From CAILZL01 sp035548495 (GTDB lineage: Bacteria; Pseudomonadota; Gammaproteobacteria; Steroidobacterales; Steroidobacteraceae), in assembly GCA_035548495.1 (NCBI GenBank), contig DASZSV010000075.1, positions 1-11,186 on the forward strand: 11,186 nt of DNA, in the 5' to 3' direction. Position 1 is the stretch's first letter; each line of letters opens with the position of its first letter. The position numbers were made by a program, and so were the translations under genes. Positions 7,397 to 11,186 of the stretch are shown here, one piece after another. The notes beneath the pieces are model-generated. The model saw nothing but the letters and a program-made list of their open reading frames with translations, did not search any database and was not told the DNA's origin.

Positions 7397-10300
7397 TCAG
7401 AATTTCTGGCGTACGCCCAACATGAAAAAACGACCTGAGTCGTAGTACGTGAAAGTGGCGTTCGGGAACTGGAAGTATTGACGCTGTTTTGCGTCGAAGA
7501 GATTCTGCACATCAAATGTAATCTCCGGTGCATATGTCAGGTGGAACAGCTTGGCAAGATCGAAACTCGACGAAAAGTCCCACTGACGATACGCGTCATT
7601 ATATACAGCAGCACCATTGATAAGACCATTCTGATTGGTACCCGTTGCTATATTCGGCGCATAGAACACTTCCGACAGACGTGCACTGATGCCGCCCTTT
7701 TCGTAATACCCTGTCAGGTTGAAGGTATGCGGCGGAACGCCGGTCGCCACGGCAGCAGAACCCGAACTGAATTGATCAACAATGGTGTAGTTGGCAGTAA
7801 AGCCCAATCCCTGCAGTGCGTCGAGGCCTGTCAGCGCATCCAGTGGTTGCACCCAGTTGAACTCAATGCCATTGACAATCAACGCGCCTTGGGCATTGAC
7901 CTGTTGCTGCAAGGTCACCGTTGCGTTGTTCGGTCCACCACGTCCGGTGATTGCTCCTTGCTGTGTTGCTGTCAATGTATTGAACGTTACACCATATGCA
8001 GCAAGTGCGGCGAACGGCACAGTGGTGTTCTGACTGACAGTGAAGCCCGTCAAACGTTTTCTGAACGCCATGATGCCCGCGTAACCTTCCTGCCCCGTGT
8101 AGTATTCGAAGCCAAAGTCCACATTCTCAGAAAGGAAAGGCTTCAGCTGCGGATTACCCAACGGAAAAACATCGGCCGAAGGTGCACTTGAATTCAAGCC
8201 CGGCAACAGCGCGGTGGGATCAGCACGACCCATTGATTTGGAGGTGGCAAACTTGAACACTGCATTGTCCGTGGCATAAAACGCAATCTGTGCTGATGGC
8301 AACGCATTGCTGTACACCGTTTCCGCTGGAGAACTCGGATCTGAAAAATCAAAATTGTTGACGTTCGGATATCGCGCACCATCTCCCAGCACTGTTGGCG
8401 AACTATTGCGAGGATCGCCGACGGATTGTGTACCCAGGATGGTTTGCTTGGTTTGCACCCAGCGTTCACCAATGGTGTATTTCAGTCGTTTGTCACCCAG
8501 TGTTGTGTCACCGCCCAACTGCAAATAAAAACCAGTGGCCTTTTCTTCTATAAATCCGCCACCCGCGCCCGTATTCGCGGAAGAGTTCTGTGTCTCGGCT
8601 TCATGAAATGCATCATAGTGAGAAGCCGTACGGAAAGAGGGCCAATCCACAGTAATAAACCCATCCGGTCCTGGCCGCAGATAATTTGCAATCTGTGTGT
8701 TCGGAATCAGCGAACCCAGATAGGAAAACGCTGGGAACCCTGCGGAATAACCAGTTCCATAACTTGGATAGGTTGGATAACCCGCACCCGGTGTTGGTGT
8801 CGATAGTCCCTGGCAAGGCGGCTGAGTGTTCGGGCCGGGCAGATTCACGCTGGGCTGATCGCCGCACACTGCGTTTTGCCAGAATTGCGTGTTATCCAGC
8901 GGTCTGATCCGGCGTGAAATGTCGTCGTATGCAGCACCAAACTTGAGGTTCAATGCCGACTGTCCCCAAGTGAAATTTGCACGCACCCCCTTGGTTTTGG
9001 TTTCACGTGCTTCATCCTGAATATTCACGCGACCACCCGGCCAGCCAAAGTTTGCGGGATCGTTGATATCCACGTTGCTGGTTATGGTAGGCACAATGCC
9101 ATTCACGTAGTTGACCGTTACACCGGAATTGGGAGGAGTACTGACAAGAACAGTGGGCGATTGTCGCGTGAACTTGCTGTCCGTATCGTTTGCCTGCATA
9201 TCAAATCTGAAATTGTCATTGATCTTCCATTCGATACCCGGATTGACGCTCCAGAATTTCACATCTTCAATGTAAGGACGATATTCAAGGAACCATTGCG
9301 TGTTGGCAAACGTTGCGCTGTTGGCAACGCAACCATTACTGCAATCAGTCCTGTCGAAAGTTTCATTCAATGGAATTGCAGAATTGCCATTACGCACCAC
9401 CCAGTTCATGTCGATGCGCTGAAAATCATTGTGCTTGCGGCCGTACATCGAGTCCAGAAATACATTGAGATTCTCGGATGGCTTGAATTCAAGACTGACC
9501 ACTGCACTGACACGTTCCTTTACGCCAAACTCTTCCATCGGTCTTGCAAGGCGTGGAATCAGGCCATTATCAATCTGTTGAATGGTTGCGTTTGGATTCT
9601 TCGCCAAAAGAAAGTTGGCATCAACCGGAGTATCTATAGCCAATCCGTTGGCTGGATCATTGATCGGTACCAGACCCGGGAGCGTGAAATTGCCTCCGCC
9701 GGTATTGTTGCAAGAAGAACCTGTACAAGTTGGACCCACTGCCACCTGCACGCCTGCAGTATTGGGATCAACATCTGTGAAGCCTTGTGGATTGGCTGCA
9801 GAAGTCGTGAAATTCTGCGTTGCTGTCCGCAATGCGGCGTTGGTCCAGCCGATGGTCTCAAACCCTTTCACATCCACTTTGTTCTTGGTGCCTGCCACAC
9901 CGACCAGCACACCGAAATTTCCCCATGTGTCGCTGGCCATGATGGAACCGCGCTCGCCCATGCCGCTGGCGGTACTTTCTTTTGTGCCCTGAAGTGAGTA
10001 AGTGAGGTGCGGACCGGGGCTGTCAAAAGCGCGGATGGTGCGCATGTTCACTGTACCGCCGGGACCTCCTTCAAGCATGCTTGCGTCGGGGCTCTTTGAC
10101 ACAGTCATCTGCGTGAAGAACTCTGTCGGTAACACATCCAGATCCACTTCACGATTGGTATTGGGTGAATCAGTGCGTCCAGTGGATGCAATGGCGATGG
10201 GTGCATCATTCAACAATACTTTCACGAAGCTGGTGCCCAGACCACGCACCGATACTTCCAGACCTTCGCCGGTAATTTCACGCGTAATGGTCACGCCGGG

Positions 10301-10585
10301 AATGCGATTCAACGATTCCGCAGCATTGGTGTCGGGAAACTTGCCCATGTCTTCGGCAAACACACCATCTGAGAAACCAATGGATTCTTTCTTGTAAGTG
10401 GTGGATTCGGTGAGGCTCTTTCGATAACCCGTCACCACCACTTCTTCGAGATCGCCATTGCCGGCTGCAGCACTGGTGGAATTCTTGCTTGCATCCTGTG
10501 CCCATGCGCCTTGCGACAAAATGGCAGCAATGCAAATACTTAAATATGTGCCGCCGCTGCGTGCGTTCAAAATCTTGTTACTCAT
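7397..10585 (-). CDS. TonB-dependent outer-membrane receptor, probably for (glucurono)xylo-oligosaccharides
   Basis: This 1062-residue protein resembles the long TonB-dependent receptors of Xanthomonas and Caulobacter, which take up carbohydrates across the outer membrane using TonB-ExbBD energy. A signal peptide ends at AWA (residue 29). A short linker leads to a TonB-box-like segment EEVVVTGYR (47-55), with no STN signalling domain. The plug follows at about 65-185, with GKFPDTNAAESLNRIPGV, VSVRGLG and GGPGGTVNMRT. The rest is a beta-barrel ending in RFFMLGVRQKF, with the terminal Phe usual for outer-membrane proteins. The mature part holds exactly six cysteines, in three close pairs (287/292, 415/419, 574/591), and a Tyr/Pro/Gly-rich loop at about 597-625. 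I chose ATG 10585, which has AGGGG at 10593-10597, 7 bases upstream, and directly precedes the signal peptide; an in-frame ATG at 10654 adds an implausible 23 residues. The ligand is inferred from the neighbouring glucuronidase. Confidence 0.93.
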   Translation of the reverse strand: MSNKILNARSGGTYLSICIAAILSQGAWAQDASKNSTSAAAGNGDLEEVVVTGYRKSLTESTTYKKESIGFSDGVFAEDMGKFPDTNAAESLNRIPGVTITREITGEGLEVSVRGLGTSFVKVLLNDAPIAIASTGRTDSPNTNREVDLDVLPTEFFTQMTVSKSPDASMLEGGPGGTVNMRTIRAFDSPGPHLTYSLQGTKESTASGMGERGSIMASDTWGNFGVLVGVAGTKNKVDVKGFETIGWTNAALRTATQNFTTSAANPQGFTDVDPNTAGVQVAVGPTCTGSSCNNTGGGNFTLPGLVPINDPANGLAIDTPVDANFLLAKNPNATIQQIDNGLIPRLARPMEEFGVKERVSAVVSLEFKPSENLNVFLDSMYGRKHNDFQRIDMNWVVRNGNSAIPLNETFDRTDCSNGCVANSATFANTQWFLEYRPYIEDVKFWSVNPGIEWKINDNFRFDMQANDTDSKFTRQSPTVLVSTPPNSGVTVNYVNGIVPTITSNVDINDPANFGWPGGRVNIQDEARETKTKGVRANFTWGQSALNLKFGAAYDDISRRIRPLDNTQFWQNAVCGDQPSVNLPGPNTQPPCQGLSTPTPGAGYPTYPSYGTGYSAGFPAFSYLGSLIPNTQIANYLRPGPDGFITVDWPSFRTASHYDAFHEAETQNSSANTGAGGGFIEEKATGFYLQLGGDTTLGDKRLKYTIGERWVQTKQTILGTQSVGDPRNSSPTVLGDGARYPNVNNFDFSDPSSPAETVYSNALPSAQIAFYATDNAVFKFATSKSMGRADPTALLPGLNSSAPSADVFPLGNPQLKPFLSENVDFGFEYYTGQEGYAGIMAFRKRLTGFTVSQNTTVPFAALAAYGVTFNTLTATQQGAITGRGGPNNATVTLQQQVNAQGALIVNGIEFNWVQPLDALTGLDALQGLGFTANYTIVDQFSSGSAAVATGVPPHTFNLTGYYEKGGISARLSEVFYAPNIATGTNQNGLINGAAVYNDAYRQWDFSSSFDLAKLFHLTYAPEITFDVQNLFDAKQRQYFQFPNATFTYYDSGRFFMLGVRQKF

Positions 10586-10648
10586 AATATTGCCCCTAGC
10601 TGATTGTTGATTGGTGGTGTTGCCACCGCCTTCTGTTCGACGTCGATG

Positions 10649-10698
10649 CTTCAAACAACTGTCACCTGCTAATCACCTCCAACGTCCCCTTCAAACAA
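10649..10698. repeat. Direct repeat CTTCAAACAA, 40-bp spacing
   Basis: The ten bases CTTCAAACAA occur at 10649-10658 and 10689-10698. Each copy is preceded by ACGTC (10640-10644 and 10682-10686) with 4 or 2 bases between. On the receptor-coding strand each reads TTGTTTGAAG. Between them lies a second short direct repeat, TCACCT at 10662-10667 and 10673-10678, spaced by 11 bp, about one helical turn. The positions, 60-110 bases upstream of the receptor start, suit activator or sigma-factor contacts. Confidence 0.4.
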
Positions 10699-10701
10699 AA
10701 A

Positions 10702-10718
10702 CAAATCGCGCAGATTTG
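10702..10718. promoter_or_regulatory. Inverted repeat CAAATC-N5-GATTTG
   Basis: A perfect 6-bp inverted repeat with a GCGCA spacer, about 120 bases upstream of the receptor ATG. It is the first of three adjacent dyads. It could be an operator half-site pair or a short stem in the leader RNA. Confidence 0.35.
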
Positions 10719-10719
10719 A

Positions 10720-10746
10720 CCGGCAGAATGTGTACACCCCTGCCGG
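10720..10746. promoter_or_regulatory. Inverted repeat CCGGCAG-N13-CTGCCGG around GTGTACAC
   Basis: A perfect 7-bp GC-rich inverted repeat (10720-10726 with 10740-10746) encloses 13 bases that contain the 8-bp palindrome GTGTACAC (10730-10737). If transcribed it would form a stem-loop; no U-run follows on either strand. As DNA it has the form of a nested operator. Confidence 0.45.
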
Positions 10747-10761
10747 GACACCGGTATCCCG
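10744..10761. promoter_or_regulatory. LacI-like operator candidate 1: CGGGACACCGGTATCCCG
   Basis: This 18-bp even dyad pairs at eight of nine positions and is centred on CG, the usual form of LacI-family operators. Its core GACACCGGTATC (10747-10758) recurs at 11021-11032. It lies about 160 bases upstream of the receptor start. Assignment to a LacI-family regulator of xylan or xylose genes is by form only. Confidence 0.5.
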
Positions 10762-10845
10762 CCCTGCGCATAAACAGCGTGAACTGCAAAAAATCACTCA
10801 ATGCCTGCACGCCCCCATCTGAGAAATACACAACCCGCAGCATCA

Positions 10846-10901
10846 CGAGTGTTTCACTTTCCGTTGCAGATACGTTGTCTGATACGTTGTTGAAACACGC
10901 G
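10846..10901. repeat. Inverted repeat enclosing tandem 12-bp direct repeats
   Basis: GTGTTTCA (10849-10856) is mirrored exactly by TGAAACAC (10891-10898). Pairing continues for two more bases after one mismatch, so 10 of 11 positions match. The 34 bases inside hold two copies of GATACGTTGT (10869-10878 and 10881-10890) with a 12-bp period. On the minus strand the same bases could encode an Arg/Gln-rich tail of a small open frame, which weakens a purely regulatory reading. Confidence 0.45.
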
Positions 10902-10981
10902 TTGCGCCGCTTCCAGCAACCGTGGCAGCCGGAAGCCATGCGCCGTTCCGGCCAAAAGCCTCTCAACAAAGAATGAATTCA

Positions 10982-10994
10982 TTGGTATACACCC
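10982..10994. promoter_or_regulatory. GntR-like half-palindrome TTGGTATACACCC
   Basis: TTGGTATACACC matches 10 of 12 bases of TTGGTATACCAA, the form I recall for operators of the hexuronate regulators ExuR/UxuR (GntR family). The part GTATACACCC recurs with one change as GTGTACACCC at 10730-10739. A hexuronate-responsive site would make sense upstream of a glucuronoxylan receptor, but this is a pattern match only. Confidence 0.3.
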
Positions 10995-11019
10995 ACCGAA
11001 TGACTTCATAATTTCCGAG

Positions 11020-11033
11020 AGACACCGGTATCT
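11020..11033. promoter_or_regulatory. LacI-like operator candidate 2: AGACACCGGTATCT
   Basis: This site shares the 12-base core GACACCGGTATC exactly with candidate 1, 274 bp away, and pairs at six of seven positions around a central CG. Two identical cores on one side of the gene are consistent with a repressor bridging two sites. Alternatively, this copy may serve a divergent gene to the right of the window. Confidence 0.5.
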
Positions 11034-11105
11034 TCGACAAGGACAAAAAAACACGATTTCAGATTCTTCGAGAAAATTCACTCAACTTGATTTGATTTAC
11101 CCCTG

Positions 11106-11153
11106 AAAACCGGATGCCCGGCAATACCTGTAACTTTATCTGCATCCGCTTTT
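11106..11153. other. Long-loop inverted repeat near the right edge
   Basis: AAAA-C-CGGATGC (11106-11117) mirrors GCATCCG-C-TTTT (11142-11153): 11 of 12 positions pair around a 24-base loop. With A and T tracts at either end it has the outline of a bidirectional terminator, though the loop is long and the T-tracts are short. It could end a minus-strand gene coming from outside the window. Confidence 0.3.
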
Positions 11154-11186
11154 GTTCTTGAACAACCATGGCCACTTTCGACACTG

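Larger units (their letters stand above)
10586..11186 (-). promoter_or_regulatory. Long leader / control region of the receptor operon
   Basis: I see no convincing gene in this 600-bp stretch. Three open frames of 75-121 codons resemble nothing known and lack ribosome sites. The region instead holds a dense set of dyads and repeats, listed separately. Near the receptor start is a small leader hairpin (GGTGG 10613-10617 with CCACC 10623-10627). No clear sigma70 promoter could be fixed. A gene on the plus strand might begin near 11168 (ATGGCCACTTTC) but runs off the edge after six codons and has no visible ribosome site. Confidence 0.5.

Noticed and set aside
9161..9997. 278-codon plus-strand frame opposite the receptor gene (and a similar 237-codon one at 7478-8191)
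   Set aside because: Both are antisense to the receptor, Cys/His/Arg-rich in a way typical of shadow frames, and show no family resemblance.
10586..10654. Upstream ATG at 10654 as the receptor start
   Set aside because: It would place an Arg-rich, non-hydrophobic 23 residues before a normal signal peptide, while AGGGG sits 7 bases before the ATG at 10585.
10854..11081. 75-codon minus-strand frame upstream of the receptor with a protein-like tail
   Set aside because: No ribosome site, no recognisable domain, and the Gln-Arg tail comes from the 12-bp DNA repeat. It could be a remnant, so it is only noted.
11168..11186. Start of a plus-strand gene at the right edge
   Set aside because: Only six codons are visible and no ribosome site precedes the ATG, so it is not supported as a feature.

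Overview
The window looks like a glucuronoxylan / xylose utilisation locus from a Gram-negative proteobacterium. It has an outer-membrane TonB-dependent receptor with a signal peptide and a terminal Phe, E. coli-like XylA and XylB, and a RspA/ManD-type mannonate dehydratase. Together these suggest a xylan-degrading gammaproteobacterium (Cellvibrio-, Xanthomonas- or Steroidobacter-like), or possibly a Caulobacter-like alphaproteobacterium. The exact lineage cannot be fixed from the sequence alone. No tRNA, rRNA, CRISPR array, insertion sequence or phage gene is visible.

Layout. Positions 1-133 (minus strand) hold the first 44 codons of a ManD/RspA mannonate dehydratase that runs off the left edge. 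A 340-bp divergent regulatory region (134-473) separates it from xylB (474-1934) and xylA (1931-3253), which overlap by four bases (ATGA) and end at a strong intrinsic terminator (3304-3340). After a further stretch without genes comes a galM-like aldose 1-epimerase (3628-4659). On the other strand, converging on galM with only 16 bp between stop codons, lie a secreted GH115 alpha-glucuronidase (4676-7297) and, upstream of it, a 1062-residue TonB-dependent receptor (7397-10585). Receptor and glucuronidase are 99 bp apart with a stable hairpin between them and probably form one operon. The last 600 bp (10586-11186) contain no convincing gene but are unusually rich in dyads and direct repeats, and I read them as the receptor's control region.

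How the parts work together (inference from family knowledge). The receptor would import (glucurono)xylo-oligosaccharides. The exported GH115 enzyme would strip (4-O-methyl-)glucuronic acid side groups. The epimerase would interconvert xylose anomers for XylA, and XylA then XylB would deliver xylulose 5-phosphate. ManD would serve the glucuronate branch (glucuronate, fructuronate, mannonate, 2-keto-3-deoxygluconate). No xylanase, beta-xylosidase, inner-membrane transporter, uxaC/uxuB or regulator gene lies inside the window.

The protein-coding part is a recognisable pathway, not a new system. The least explained part is the regulatory DNA: two copies of a LacI-like dyad (GACACCGGTATC) 274 bp apart, each preceded by a GTRTACACCC element; an inverted repeat enclosing tandem 12-bp repeats; and a CAGTATG-N5-ACGCA direct repeat between manD and xylB.
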